A DNA stretch of 64,000 nucleotides from Nyssa sinensis (taxonomy: Eukaryota; Streptophyta; Magnoliopsida; Cornales; Nyssaceae): the NCBI GenBank assembly GCA_008638375.1, contig CM018032.1:33717751-33781750 (forward strand), given 5' to 3'. Shown here one piece after another: positions 1 to 12,180 of the stretch; the stretch's first letter is position 1, and the number at the start of each line of letters is the position of its first letter. The position numbers and the translations under genes were made by a program. A model generated the notes under the pieces. It saw nothing but the letters and a program-made list of their open reading frames with translations, did not search any database and was not told the origin of the DNA.

Positions 1-194
1 CATAGTGGCACATATTACGAGGTAACAAGCCGGGGTTAAAATAAACTATGGATAAATCGAGGATCGAAGGGTGCTAAATTTAATTCTGTATCTATATGCA
101 TTATATTATGTGTATAGTACATATATACATATAATCCTAAATATGTATATTCTAATAAAGTAAAATACACACACCAAGTGTGTGTTTGGTACGT

Positions 195-204
195 ATGAAA
201 TAAA

Positions 205-241
<37 letters not shown>

Positions 242-297
242 CATGGAAACAAATGAAGATATATATGAACATGGAAACAAATGAAGATATATTAAAT

Positions 298-328
<31 letters not shown>

Positions 329-580
329 GATCAATGTGTGCAATTAGTGAACAGTGTGTGAATGTGTGTGTATCGGTTAAGGTGTGTGTGTGTCCATGTG
401 TGTGTTAGTGTGTGTGTTATATTATATGTATATATATATTTAAAATATTAACCTACACATAAATACAGCCACAAGTGGGCTGATTTGAGAGGAGTGATGG
501 GAAAGGAGACTACAGCTAGTGTGTGGGCTAGTATATGTGTGTAAGTGAGTGAGTTAATGTGTGTTTTAGTATAATATGTA
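195..580. repeat. AT/GT microsatellite tract of L1
   Basis: Perfect (TA)n runs at about 206-238 and 305-328 are separated by a duplicated 'gaacatggaaacaaatgaag' motif. GT-rich stretches follow at 335-420 and 535-560. The tract lies upstream of the GA-rich leader, where an LTR promoter would be expected. The same arrangement recurs in the other family-A LTRs. It explains the tyrosine/isoleucine-rich spurious open frames here. Confidence 0.9.
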
Positions 581-740
581 TATATATACACAAAGTCTCA
601 ACCAAAATTTAAATGCAAACTGAAAAGGAGAAAAGCAAAATTTATGAGATGGGAAGGGAAGCTGAAAATAGGGGCAAGAGTAGGGTTGAATCGTGTAGAG
701 AGAGAGAAAGAATAGAGGAGAGAGAGAGGTCGGTTGGATG

Positions 741-750
741 TCTATAAGAG
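741..750 (+). promoter_or_regulatory. TATA-like box of L1
   Basis: The sequence tctataagag sits about 105 bases upstream of the donor-like AG|GTAAAA at 855, inside the GA-rich leader. It is weaker than the TATA box in L2. Its use as a promoter is inferred from position only. Confidence 0.35.
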
Positions 751-1614
751 CAAGTGCATACACTACATGCTTGCTCTGTAAGAAAGAGATCAAGAAGCTA
801 AGGAAAATAAAAGGAGAATCAGAAGTAGAAAGGAGAGAGAGACCATTGTAAATAGGTAAAAATCCAAATTTTTATGTTTTTCTCTCTCTAGAATTTTTTG
901 GCGTATGGATTATTTTGAGCATTTATTTTGTACATATGATGCTTAGAACATGTTTAAACGATGAACAAGCATGAAATCTAGCCTTGAAAATGATCAAAAA
1001 TACTAAACCCAAGAGGAACCGCCATTGAAGACCTTGCTTATAGCAGGTCTGAATCCATCACCACCAAACCAAGATTTGGTTACTGAGACTAAAACTAGAC
1101 CCTACAAGCATGCTAGAAACCTATGACCGCGATCAAAATGATAAAGAATGAACCCCATATAATGAGTTGCAGGTTACGGGTTTGAAACCCAATACTTTAA
1201 ACTCGATGTTAAACCTACCTTCATTAATGAAATATGAAACCCCATGAAGAAGGGATCACGACAGAACAAATTCCATGAGATTTGGCTAAGAAATGAGCAT
1301 ATACGACCAAGACACAAGTTTCACTATTAAACCTTTAACCAAGCAAATAAGTTCTGTTTGATGCCTAAAATGAATGACAAACTCTTAAACAATGTTCCAT
1401 AAATGGATTAGGTTAAAAACAGTGGAGGTTGGGTGAACAAAAACGCACGAAAATGGAAGCTTTTAGCTTCGAAAATTAGGGCAACACAGGTTGTTCGATG
1501 AGGAAGGAGACAATGAATCAACTCGATTTTAAAAACCCAGCATGAGTCGACTCAGACACGTGGGAGCATATGAGACTACCACCGCAATAATGCGGCGACG
1601 TCGTTTTGGGGGCC

Positions 1615-1650
<36 letters not shown>

Positions 1651-1685
1651 GGTGTTAAGTTTTAAAAGAAAAGAGGAAAAGTTAC

Positions 1686-1752
1686 TGTCCCTGGGGTTGA
1701 AACCCCTGACCCACGCAGCCAAAACCCAACCTTTTACCACTCGGCCACGCGC
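1686..1752 (-). other. tRNA-like unit T1, antisense in L1
   Basis: Read on the minus strand, a canonical A box TGGCCGAGTGG (1747-1737) precedes a T-arm-like hairpin GGGGTTTCAACCCC (1706-1693) by about 31 nt. CTTTTCC follows shortly after, as expected of a Pol III terminator. The B box departs from GGTTCRANNCC by one inserted T. The unit opposes the LTR direction. It could be a SINE head or an old tRNA insertion. It is not scored as a functional tRNA because the anticodon arm cannot be folded confidently. Confidence 0.6.
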
Positions 1753-1825
1753 ACGCGTATGTACGTATAAGGGGCAATATATATATATATAATATTTAAT
1801 AAATCAGAAAAATAAAAAAAAAGGT

Positions 1826-1905
1826 GCAATTGCACCTGTTGGGACTCGAATGTAGTGTCTTTTGGGAGGGAGGTGACACGTTGGCCAGCGTTCCACCCAT
1901 TTCAT
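1826..1905 (-). other. tRNA-like unit T2, antisense in L1
   Basis: On the minus strand a B-box-like CATTCGAGTCC (1852-1842) is followed by the palindrome GGTGCAATTGCACC and a run of nine T, a hairpin-plus-T-run ending. The A box is weak, so this is less secure than T1, which lies about 90 bp away in the same orientation. Confidence 0.4.
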
Positions 1906-2049
1906 CCGGTCATATTTGCAAACAAAACATATATATATATATATATATATATCATACTTGATAAATTTAATTTAATTAAAATTATTTTATTAAATTAAAT
2001 AGTCACGAAATGCCTGTTGTCCAAAATTAACAAGTTATATATGTATTCT

Positions 2050-2240
2050 TACTATCTCGGACCTCCTGATTCCAATGGTGAGGTTCATGACATGAGACGA
2101 GGTCCCGAAAATTAAATACCCGTAAAAATGTCAAAATGACCATTTTGCCCTTTTAATACAAAAGTTCGAATTAAATTCTAAGAAAGCCTAAACCGACTTT
2201 CTTTGACGCTCCGGACTCAATGGTAGAGTCTATTCAACCA
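2050..2240 (+). repeat. Paired GGACTC hairpin modules of L1
   Basis: The perfect copy ggactcaatggtagagtct is at 2213-2231. A degenerate upstream copy (cggacctcctgattccaatggtgaggttc) is at 2068-2096, about 145 bp earlier. Between them lies 'aaatgaccattttgccct', the companion motif of the module. Both lie in the intron-like stretch before the 56-nt exon-like block. Confidence 0.8.
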
Positions 2241-2629
2241 AAAGAGATGTCTAAAATAAAAAGACATAAAATTTGCTGAATAGCATTTGTCAGATAACTA
2301 TAAACTAAAATATTGCCTGAAGTACTAAACTAAGGCAAGTACGAGGGAATAAAGTACGAGAAGACACGACACGTAAACATATGAAGTAAATAAATCAAAT
2401 TTAAAGTTAATGGAGCTACCAGAAGAGTATAGTTTAAATTGAAATTTAATTCCTAACGTTAAATTGTGTCGTAGGTTAAGACTACGAGTTGAATTAAGTA
2501 CATACGAAATTTATGGAATATTTGTAAGTCGGTTAGGATTTAATACGACCTAAGCATAAGTTAAGAAGCATCAATAGGTGATATTGCAGTGATGTGAAGT
2601 TAATGAGACTATATATGAATTGTTCTTAG

Positions 2630-2685
2630 GAACTACAGAGGAAGTGGGGAAAGCTCATTATTAGCACTGACCCTCAAGACCTGAG
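2630..2685 (+). other. Exon-like block 2 of L1 (56 nt)
   Basis: It is preceded by TTGTTCTTAG and followed by GTAAGTAACC, a near-ideal plant donor. The block is purine-rich and has no conserved reading frame. L7 and U carry blocks of 56 and 54 nt at the same relative place. Splicing is inferred and not shown. Confidence 0.55.
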
Positions 2686-4253
2686 GTAAGTAACCCTGTG
2701 TTTGAAGTGAAGATTTAACTTCATATATTTGAAAAAGTTTTAAAGTTCAAGTTATGTGAAGCATTTGAATATCAAATTCAGTTTATTTACACTTCCTGTT
2801 TTAAATTGTTCCGTTACGACATGCTTGTTAAATGTTTTTATATTCAGCTTTTTTCTTGGGAATGTTTAGCATGTCAGGGTGAAATGCAAATCTTTTCAAA
2901 TATTCTGAATTTGATTATGACAAATATTTGAAGTTCTATTGTAGAAGTTATAAATTTCATGTTTTAAATACTCATGAAAGTATCTATTGAAGAAGCTATG
3001 TGATAAATATTTTACAAGATAAATAGGTACTTAAGTACTGCATGTGATGTTGAAATCCGTTGGGATTTAACTATGACAAATGCCCGGCAAGCAGGATCTA
3101 ATCTTCCAGGCAAATGAGATCGACAGAATTGGCAGTAAAATGGGAGTCTGGTTCGAAACAGATTCCATCTAATTAAAGAGAAAAGATGACAAATGATTTT
3201 GGAAATGGAAGCAGGTTTTTCACCCCCATTTCTATCATGCATATTTATGTGCTTTTGAAGTTCATAAACTCTACTTGAAGAAATGTGTGTTTAGCTTGAA
3301 TACTTTACATGTTTTCAAACCTATCTATTTTAAGAATACATATACTCTGTGTTCTAAACTTATGAGCAATTGGTAGTAGTGTATTTTATAAACTCTCATG
3401 TGCTAAACCATTACCAATTGAAAACCCCATGACAAGTACAGGAATTACTCACAAGCTTAGATTAGCTTACCCAGATTTTTATCCGTCCCCCTTTCAGGTG
3501 ATTGACGGCAGTACTGATTTGAAGATGATGATGATAAGTCGAGCCGTCCTTTTGGAAGAAATGTTTAAGTAGTTTTTTTGTTAAATGCTATGAACTTTAA
3601 GTATTAAATTTTGTATTAGTAAAGTGGGTACACTAATATGTATTAAGCCCCACGGGTCAACTGAATTATGATTGTAATTATAAAGTCCTTTAAGTTTTGT
3701 TATGCTCTGAATGTATGATCATGTATACCGCAATGTGAAGAGCGGCAGTATTGGACGGATGTGCAAATTTTAAAATGAGAAACGAAAAGAAAAAGTTTTT
3801 CACGCTTCCGTAACCACATGTCGCACATCTATTCGATACCGCTGCGTATGCAAGCCTTGTCCCGAGGCCCTCGGGCCGAAGGGCGGCGATCACGACTCGA
3901 GATCCACACAGGGTGGGTTTCGGGTCGTGACAATATATATATATATGTATATATTATTGTATAAACGCATATATACATATATACACAATCAAATACATGC
4001 AAAAGGGGGCAGCATGCATAGAATGCAAGGTGGCAGGATGACTTACACACACAGTTGACACTATGTGTGTGAGTGTGTGTATTATGTATATAATATAATA
4101 TATATGAAAATATCTTGAATTAAGGAAAATAAGAAAATGATAGGTGTCAAGCTAGGAAATTAAGGGAAAAAGTAGTCCAACCTTACGACAGAAATGGGAG
4201 GAAGAGAGAGAAAAAAGGTGGGCTGCAAGTGGTGCAAGTGGGCTGAAATTAGC

Positions 4254-4263
4254 CTATAAATAG
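4254..4263 (+). promoter_or_regulatory. TATA box of L2
   Basis: The sequence ctataaatag agrees with the plant TATA consensus and lies upstream of a GA-rich leader (4265-4380). It is the clearest core promoter in the window. Transcription would run rightward through the LTR. Confidence 0.6.
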
Positions 4264-5334
4264 GTGAGACTATTTTGAGAGAATTTAGAAATAATCAAAG
4301 GAAAACAAAGAATTGAGAGTGTTTATGAGATTCAGAAGTGAAGAAGAAGAAAAAAAACCAAGAGAAAGGAGTGGGAAATTGCGAGCCAAAATCTCACACG
4401 AGTGAGTGAAAATTTCCCTTTCTATTTTTATAATTCAAGCATATTCGTTTAGTTCTAAATATAGGGTCTTAACAAGTATTAAAAATAGTTCAATTATAAA
4501 TTTGAGTAAAGTGAAATGGTCAAGGAATGAGGGAGATATAGGCAATTACAGGTTTTGAGGATAATTCGGTTCTTAGGGTTTTTATGCTCTAAACTTCATT
4601 TAAACGATGAGGAACTAATCCTCTATGGTGCAGAAAGTGATTAGGAAAAGAAATGGGGAGAAACAATGAAGAAAACATCACGAATTTGGCTCGTCGAAAA
4701 ATTGGATTATTCCATCGGAGCTACTGTTTTTGCCTATTCGTAGAGTTCGGTTCATCTAAATGGAAATCTAGGGTTGGTAATGTGATCCTCATGAAATTTA
4801 GAGGAGGAACACATTGAGTTTGGGGGAGAAAATGGCTGGAAAAAGCTGGTCGTCGCCGGATAAGACAACGGAAACCTACCGGAGCCTCGCCGGATAAGCG
4901 TGGAAGATGATGAACGGTGAGTTATAAAATGACACCATGTTGTGTGATATTTTAACTAAACTGCGTCGTTTAGTGTAGGAGTGTTTTAAATTTAAAATCA
5001 GATTGGGGTTGTTTGGTTGTAAGAATAAGAAATTAAAATTGAATTGAAATTTGAATAGGGATAACTTATCCCTGATTTGATATCCTTATCCACTTTTGAA
5101 TATTTTGATTTAGAATAACAAAATCAGAAATTTTGATTTGGCCCACTAAATAGAGAAATTGTAAAAGTAACCCTAAACTTATGGTTAATTGTGAAAGGAC
5201 CCACGGAATAAAATATTAATTTAATTAATTAAATAAAAATAAAAAGAGAAATGATCAAAATGCCCTTAAGTAAAAAAGGAGTCAAACGGACTTCGATTAA
5301 AGTAAAAGAATAGTGAATTTTTATTATTTCGAAC

Positions 5335-5510
5335 ATTTCGGACTCAACGGTAGAGTCCAATTTGTGAAAAGAGGTCTCAAAAAGTAAGAACCCGTAAAAG
5401 TGCAAAAATAACCATTTTGCCCTTTTTAGTACAGATGTCCGAATTGAATTCTGCGAAAGCCTAAAATGATTTTGTTCGACGTTCTAGGTTCAATAGTAGA
5501 GTCTATTTTT
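5335..5510 (+). repeat. Paired GGACTC hairpin modules of L2
   Basis: ggactcaacggtagagtcc (5340-5358) forms a perfect 6-bp stem. A decayed copy (ctaggttcaatagtagagtct) follows at 5484-5504, 144 bp downstream. The 'accattttgcccttt' companion motif lies between them. Confidence 0.8.
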
Positions 5511-5992
5511 AGTAAAAGAGATACTAATAGTAAAGAGACATAAAATTGATGAATAACATAGATTATGAAAAGGTAAACTAAGATATATTGTAACACCCCG
5601 ACTTAATTAATAATTAGTTCGCTAATTATTAATTAGCATTGACTTAAAGAATGATTAAGGAGATTAATCATAATTTCTTGGCGGTCACGATAGACCATCA
5701 AATATTAAACATATTTGGAGAAGAGGGTGTAATGCCCGAACCTAATTACTGATTAATTAGGTGAAACAATGTTGTTTTAATACTGACAGAACTCGAATTA
5801 GCTAACCACGAAAATCCTAAGTAAATAAAAACTGACACTAAACCTTGGGCAGTGAAGCTAATCCGAATAGGAAGTGATCGGAAGAAACTGCGTAAAAAAA
5901 AAAGAGCTACGGAACGAAAGTTAGGTAGGAAACAGTGAAACTGAATTAATGCGCAGCCAAACGGGGCCTTAGCCTAAAATGGTGGAAAATGC

Positions 5993-6082
5993 CCAAAAGT
6001 GTGGCCAAGGGGAATTGAACCCTTGACCAAGTAGACAAGACCTTGTGTATCTAAAAAATTACCAATTGGGCTGGTGGCATCT
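5993..6082 (-). other. tRNA-like unit T3, antisense in L3
   Basis: The minus strand reads A-box-like CCAGCCCAATTGGT (6074-6061). A perfect B box GGTTCAATTCC (6021-6011) sits 40 nt downstream inside a long T-arm hairpin, and TTTT follows at 5998-5995. Closely related units occupy the same LTR offset in L7, L8 and L11, always opposing the LTR. No convincing cloverleaf was resolved, so it is called tRNA-like only. Confidence 0.65.
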
Positions 6083-7779
6083 TTGTGCCCATATATACAA
6101 CAGAAATGCATATATCTCTGAATTGCCCCAAGCTGCCTCCCAAACTGACCAATGGCAATCCATGCAAACCCCACATGATTGACTGAATCAGCTCCCATCA
6201 GCCCTGCATTAACCTGCATCATCACACCTAAAGCCTGCAAACACCTACATGTAGAGATATATATGTATAGGTGTGTATAGATGTGAGAGATAATGTTTTT
6301 GATTCTCTTTGGCCAAAAAGGATGCATGTATTCTGCACCTAAACCGAAAGGGAGATAGCAGTGTGCTGGGTGAGAATTTAGAGAAAGGAAGCTTGCCCAT
6401 GTGAGAGTTATGTGTGTCCATGGCTTGTGTGTATACAAGCTTGTGCTTTCCTACTGTTTACATGGAAATGCACAAAGAAGAGGGAGAACTGTGCACTGTG
6501 TGACCAATCTGAGGCACTGACTAAGGCACAACCGAGGGGTCTGGACTGAGCTATGGAGGATCAGTGATCGTCCAAGAGGTAAAAACCCTAAGTTTGTGAA
6601 TTTTTCTGTTAAGAATTCTGCCACTGTTTTCAGTCATTTTTGATCTACATAGACTACATAAATGGAATACTGCAATAACTAGGAACTGTTATAATTCAAC
6701 TGAAAGGGTCGGGTAGGCTTGGAACCCCAAAACTGTGAAAATCTGCCATGGACGACCTTCCCTATAACAGGTCTGAAACGACCTCCATAAAACTGACTTT
6801 TGATGGTCAAGAACTGATCTAGACCTTCCTAGGATCTCAAATATCACCATCCGCAACCTGGAAACCCAGGTTTAGACCCTCAAAACCGAAGCTATTGGTT
6901 TCGGCCATGAAACCCAACTCCAAAATTTGACTCCTAAACCACGATTTTGGAATTGGATATTGATCCCCATGGATATACGGTCACAACGAACCAAGCCTAA
7001 TGAGATTTGGTGGAGAAATAAGGATTTACTAGCCAAATTATCGTTTCGGCTATTCTTCCATATATCAAGCAATTGAGCTTGATTCGATCCATGAAACCGA
7101 TGCCAAAGTGTTGGAATGACATCCAGGAATCGATTGGAACCAAAATCAGTTGAAAAATGTACCTGAAATGTCACGAATTTGAGAAATTGTGAAACTGGAA
7201 ATTAGGGCAAACAGACGGGGAAGAGATGGGGAAGATGGAGTTGACTCGCCAACTCGTTCGAGTTAGGCCGAGTCGAATCAGACACGTGTTGACGCAGGGC
7301 GTGCCACTGCATTAATGAAACTGTGTTGAGGTTTTATTTAAACTGAATTCCGACTGTTTGGTTCCTGGAATAAGAGAGTCAAATTGGGAACTTGGTTAAC
7401 CTGAATACGGATAAGGGCCAAATTAGGGTTAACTGGAATATGCTATTCCGATTTTCTGAAAGACTGTGAACCAGTTGGTTTTGAGGAATTTGGACCGGTT
7501 CAATACTTGAACCCTAAAACCGTTTGGTCTGAACCCCTAATTTCTGAATTTACATTTAACCCCCAAATGTTTTCTGATATTTCGGTTGACCCTAACTGTT
7601 TTATAGAATTGTATAGTGGCCCAGATTTTTGAGAAATTGTTCATTTAAGCCCCTGAAAAAATAATTAAATAATAAAATAATTATTTTGTTAAATAGGTAA
7701 AATTATAATTTTACCCCTAGACATTATATGTGTCAAACGGAGTCCAAATAAATTAAATAAATAGTATATTTTCACTATT

Positions 7780-8640
7780 TCAGGCATTCCGGACTCAATG
7801 GCAGAGTCTGATTTGGGAAATTAAGTTTCGAAAAATACAGACACACAAATGGTAAATGACTGAATTGTCCCTACTGATACCCAGGGCCGATTAAACATAA
7901 AGGATAGTCCAATTCAATTATGTCGGACACTCTGGACCCAATGGTGAGGTCCATTTTATGAACTGAGGTCTCAAAAAGTTTGGTTATACAACATGTAAAA
8001 TTACCAGATTACCCCTGATACTGTACGAAGTCCTAATTGGGCAAAATTGATACCAATAGAAGCCCAAATACTGGAGGACTCATATATATATATATGTGAT
8101 AAAATTATGATTCGGGATCAGAACATCAGGAAATATAAAATTACCAAAATGTCCCTGATGCTATACGAAACCTAAATAAAGTCCGATTGGGACGAAACTA
8201 ATACCGATAGAAGCCCAGATACTAGTGAAACTGTATATATGGTTAAATAAAGAATCGGGGTCAGAATCTTACGAAACATAAAATGACCAAAATACCCCTG
8301 AGCACGGTAAGTGCAAAGTAGAGGTCGAATAAAGGTTAATCTGATCTGATAAATTATCATAAGCATAATTATGAAAATCGAAGGGCTGAATAAGACTCCA
8401 AAACAGTCAACGTGTAAAATAAAAAATGATCGATATGTCCCGATGATCAAAAGTAGATACCAAATGAAGTCCAAAAGACTCAAAAATTTATATATACGAT
8501 ATGTGGACTATTCTGAGGACCATGATAGGGTCTGGGGTAAGAATGACAAAATTACCATTTTGCCCCTGAGGACAAACAAGGGCTTAATTGATAACGACTG
8601 GAGTCAAAATGACGTAAAATATTATTCTGACAGCTACTAA
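7780..8640 (+). repeat. Hairpin module array of L3
   Basis: Two clear hairpins are ggactcaatggcagagtct (7791-7809) and ggacccaatggtgaggtcc (7934-7952), 143 bp apart. Several eroded units follow, recognisable by repeated 'aaaattaccaaaatgtccctga' and 'aagcccagatac' phrases up to about 8600. The second hairpin changes T:A to C:G at the fifth stem pair relative to the common form. Confidence 0.75.
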
Positions 8641-8794
8641 GCGTACTTAAGGAATTTAAGAACATAGGTCGAAACCCAATGGGTGGGTAATAGGCCAATG
8701 AACTTAATTAGGCCATCTGATAGACTCCTAAGATGATGAATAAGACATTAATGAATGAATTCTGATCTGTTTGTAATTAATGATGATTATTCAG

Positions 8795-8873
8795 GCTATG
8801 CAAGGATATGCCTGAAGTATCTGGAGATCATCAGAGTATTTGTAAATGGAGAATCTAACACTAAGAAACCGAG
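8795..8873 (+). other. Exon-like block 2 of L3 (79 nt)
   Basis: It is bounded by GATTATTCAG upstream and GTTAGTAA downstream. The L11 counterpart is also exactly 79 nt, with the acceptor TGATTATTCAG and the donor GTAAGTAA. Splicing is inferred. Confidence 0.55.
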
Positions 8874-9360
8874 GTTAGTAAATCTGAACTTTGTTATGTG
8901 GTCCTTCCTCAGCCAGTCACATTTATTTGCATATGCTGCCAAACTTGTACTCTATTACCCATCTGATAAACCTGATTTCTTTGATTGATGCCAATCTATT
9001 GGTGATTACCCAGTGAACTTGATCTCCTTGATTGATGCCAATCGACTTGTGATTATTTGTTCATGCTTGTACCTTGGGTTCGACTTATTTATCTATATCA
9101 TGTTGTGATCTTGACTTGTGGATACTTGAGCATATTTGCACCATCATATATATACCGTTCCATGATCTTGTGATATATCTTGTTGATGGAAATCTTATTG
9201 ATCCACACACTTATGTCTCGTTGAACGAGGTTTTGGCTATTTCGCATGATTGTATATCCTGTGTGGAAATTATTGATCATGATATTCGGTATGAGCTCGG
9301 GGGTTGTGCTCAGTCACAACGGCCCATCTATTCCCAGATGCAGGGAAGACCTTTTGGGGT

Positions 9361-9454
9361 CTGTTGTGTCCTTCGAGACATGTTCTGTTGTGTCCTTCAG
9401 GACATGTTCTGTTGTGTCCTTCGAGACATGTTCTGTGCGTCCTTCGGGACTTGT
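9361..9454 (+). repeat. 24-bp minisatellite in L3
   Basis: Four tandem copies of 'ctgttgtgtccttcgagaca'+'tgtt', the last one shortened. Because 24 is a multiple of three, it gives a repetitive cysteine-rich open frame, which is probably meaningless. L11 holds a shorter, diverged version at about 51140-51183. Confidence 0.9.
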
Positions 9455-10473
9455 AGTAAAAGAGCTCTAGCGCTATTCAGCTAGCCCAAAAGAGAGAGGC
9501 GGACCTGAATATGCGTGTTCTGGGGGTATGCCGGGCCCCGTTCTGTTACGCATCTGTTCTGTTAGAATTCGATATTAACGTTTTGCATTGTTGGATGATC
9601 ATATTTTACACCCTCTAAATGATCATATTATTTGCAAGCATGGAATACTTTTGATTGGCTGACGTATTATTAGTGGCGGCAATTTGTTGTGATTGAGCTG
9701 GATTTCTTTGACTGATTCTCTTTTATATTATTCCTTGTGAGAATAAGCCTTTCTGGACCCTCGGGTCATTGTTGTTATATCTTAGTGACTGGCTGTGTAT
9801 CTATCTGTTATCCCTTTCCTCAAATATTCTTGTGAACTAACCCTGACCCATGGCAAAGCTAGGAATTTACTTACTAAGCTTGTTTAAGCTCATCCCATTA
9901 TTTAACATTTTTCAGGTGACATCATGTGGGATGAAATGCAATGAGATAACTAGTGGAACTAGTGATGCACAATGAACGACAATGAGGATATGAACTCCAA
10001 GTTAAAGATCGAATGTGAACACTGTAAGGTTAACTTTAAAGTTATGCATTATAATATTACATCATTAGTGATGAGCTTAGCCTAGTATGTCAGATCATTG
10101 TGATTAAGTGATACTTGGAGACATTATGATTGTTGATCATTGGAGATAAGTTTAATTAGCTGAACTATATTGGTGTGACTTCCGCTTTAAGAAATTCCTT
10201 GATATAGAATGGTCGCATTGGAGCATGTATATTATACCTTAGAGATATTTGGTAACTGATTCTAGACGTGCTCTGATGTGTTTGGATGAGTTGCATTCTT
10301 AATTTAAAAAGGTTTTAATTTTTGCTGATTTGACCCTACATTTAGAATGCAATTCATTGTAAAGTTTAGAAGTTGCCTTTGGTTGGTCGCATTGTCGGTG
10401 GAAAAAATCGGCAAGGTGGCCAACTGGCATCACGTCCTCGGGATCTGCGTAGGGTGGGTTTTGGGTCGTGACA

Positions 10474-11246
10474 TATATTATCTATTGATGAAATAGGGAC
10501 TTCAAAGAGAAAGGAAAGGTGACTTGATTGTATAGAGAAAGAAAGGAAACGGTTTAAGAGGTAGTAAAATTCGATCTCTGCATGTGATACTTCCAGCCAT
10601 GTCAACAGTTTTTCATATATTACCTATTGCATTCCATACATGCTAGAGGTTATTGAGCCCACATTTGATATTGTTCTATCTTGTGGAAAGTGTTTATTGA
10701 CTGTTATATGTCTTGATCATGATTTCTGTACACTCTGTACATAGGCCTCGAGGGGCAAGACTTATGATCTCAGTAACCCAGTTTATATTGGCCTATTAAG
10801 GCAACAATTTCATTCTCGCTGCTAAGAAAAGTGTTATTGCATTTACTTTCATGGGATTTAGCATGATCTTGATATATTATAAAGTGCCGAATTTGTGCTC
10901 AGTCACAAACTCTATCTGATGCTTACTAGACCTACGGGTCAAAAAAAGGGAATCAAAAGTGGCAATTAAAATGGCATTTAAAGTGGGATATGTGAGGTCG
11001 AGTACTAAACCGACGAGTTAAGTGCTAGGCTGAGAGATCGAGGAAAAAGGGAACAAAATGAGCTTAGGGGGTATGTCGGGCCTTGAGTTAAAGTGCAACC
11101 ACATTTGTTGATATCACTATCATTATTGATTATCATAGCTTGATCATGTTATACCATTATGAATGATCATTAGATTTCACAACTTTTTATTGAGTGCATA
11201 TGATTATGCTTGAGATAGCTCATGACTGTATCAGTATGATTATTGT
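10474..11246 (+). mobile_element. L2 segment b
   Basis: This is the continuation of L2 after L3. It holds an 'aaagagaaaggaaagg' exon-2-like purine block and then the segment with 'gtgctcagtcacaa' and 'ggggtatgtcgggcc'. Both are shared in order with L9 (44400-44560). It stops at the ATTGT duplicated around L4. No gene was seen. Confidence 0.8.
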
Positions 11247-11980
11247 TGTCACGCCCCGAATTCCAGCGAACCCGTGGCGCGACTGACGAGATGAAAGGAA
11301 AATAAAATAATAAAGAAATAAAGGACAATCTAACGGATTCAACCCAAACTTACATTCATTTTCCTTCAATGTACATTCATATAAAGCACAGTCAATAAAA
11401 ACATTCAACATGTCATTCGGGCTTAAGCCCTACATCACAAAATATGCCCTCATGGGCCAAATATCCTCCAAAGCTCATATCTCCTCCACTCTGTAAGACT
11501 TTCTCAAGTCTCAAGTGCCGGGAGCGTCATCTGAAATGTTTGTCCCACGAATGGGTCAGCTCAACTGCTGGTACAATATAATGCTAATGCAAGAAACAAA
11601 ATTAAGGGCATGGCATGTGCAAGTGTACAGTTATATCTACATGGCATTCAACATCATGCATATAATGTACTAGCAATAATCTACATGTCATCCAACTCAT
11701 TAACATAATCTAAGGCGTGGCGTGTGCAAGTGTACAGTTATATCTCCATGCACAATTATAACCTACATGCCATCCTATTCATCCATACAATGCATTAACA
11801 AGATTCAAAATAATTATAACCTACATGCCATCCAATTCATCCATACAATGCATTAACAAGATTCATCACACATTTGGGAATTCATTAATACAATGCAATA
11901 AAAATATGCGTGACACACCCATTCAACTCTATGCCATGTCAACTCTATGTCACACCCATGTCAACTCATGTAATGTAATG

Positions 11981-12180
11981 TCCCTTCACGGATCGCTCCC
12001 ATTGGTTCGGGTACCAAATGCAATATCATGTCCCTTCGCGGATCGCTCCTGCTGGTTCGGGTACCAAATGCAATATCACGTCCCTTCACGGATCGCTCCT
12101 GCTGGTTCGGGTACCAAATGCAATATCATGTCCCTTCATGGATCGCTCTCGTTGGTTTGGGTACCAAATGCAATATCATG
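11981..12180. repeat. 50-bp tandem repeat (4 copies) in L4
   Basis: Copies at 11981, 12031, 12081 and 12131 are each exactly 50 bp with few differences. Each holds near-palindromic pieces (cggatcg; ggttcgggtacc). There are no unique spacers and no counterpart in L12, so the array expanded after the two LTRs diverged. It lies in the intron-2-like part of L4. Confidence 0.95.

Larger units (their letters stand above)
1..3932 (+). mobile_element. L1: giant LTR of non-autonomous retrotransposon (left end just outside window)
   Basis: This is a non-coding LTR ending in the family-A terminus GGGTTTCGGGTCGTGACA at 3915-3932. Its first bases (catagtggcacatattacgag) match the start region of L6 read on the minus strand. 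That alignment implies only about 29 bases, including the TGTAATACCCCGACC start, lie before position 1. The order inside is AT/GT microsatellites (200-580), a GA-rich leader with donor-like AG|GTAAAA after 855, an intron-like stretch, a 56-nt exon-like block (2630-2685) and a third exon-like start after the CAG at 3495-3497. No internal region, PBS or PPT follows, so it is most likely a solo LTR inserted in the microsatellite of L2. The left TSD cannot be seen. No coding capacity was recognised. Confidence 0.85.
3933..5588 (+). mobile_element. L2 segment a: LTR interrupted by L1, L3 and L4
   Basis: This is the 5' half of a family-A LTR into whose AT microsatellite L1 inserted. It carries microsatellite DNA, a leader with TATA box, an intron-like stretch with CGCCGG motifs (4850-4900) and two hairpin modules. 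It stops at the TATAT duplicated around L3. Its continuation at 10474-11246 and 14618-15168 matches the order of L9's LTRs (gaaaggaaagg block, 'tgtgctcagtcacaa' segment, hairpin and acceptor). The start of L2 lies before the window. Confidence 0.8.
5589..10473 (+). mobile_element. L3: 4.9-kb solo LTR, TSD TATAT
   Basis: It starts TGTAACACCCCGAC and ends GGGTTTTGGGTCGTGACA, with TATAT directly before (5584-5588) and after (10474-10478). It has a family-A head of about 140 bp rich in TTAATTAATAATTAG. Then come an antisense tRNA-like unit, a GA-poor leader with donor AG|GTAAAAACCC after 6578, hairpin modules and exon-like block 2 (8795-8873). An array of 24-bp repeats follows, then the acceptor TTTTTCAG before 9916. 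No coding domain was found; open frames inside are not conserved. The perfect TSD with no internal region means LTR-LTR recombination left a solo LTR. Confidence 0.93.

Noticed and set aside
5993..6082. A genuine tRNA gene
   Set aside because: The T-arm and B box are good, but no acceptable acceptor and anticodon stems were found. Several LTRs hold diverged copies at the same place, so it is an LTR component.
9074..9484. Cysteine-rich 136-residue open frame in L3
   Set aside because: The repetitive part comes from a 24-bp minisatellite in a multiple of three. The related LTR L11 does not preserve the frame.
11981..12180. CRISPR-like regular repeats
   Set aside because: The 50-bp units are directly adjacent with no unique spacers, no cas genes are near, and the context is a plant LTR. 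It is a minisatellite.
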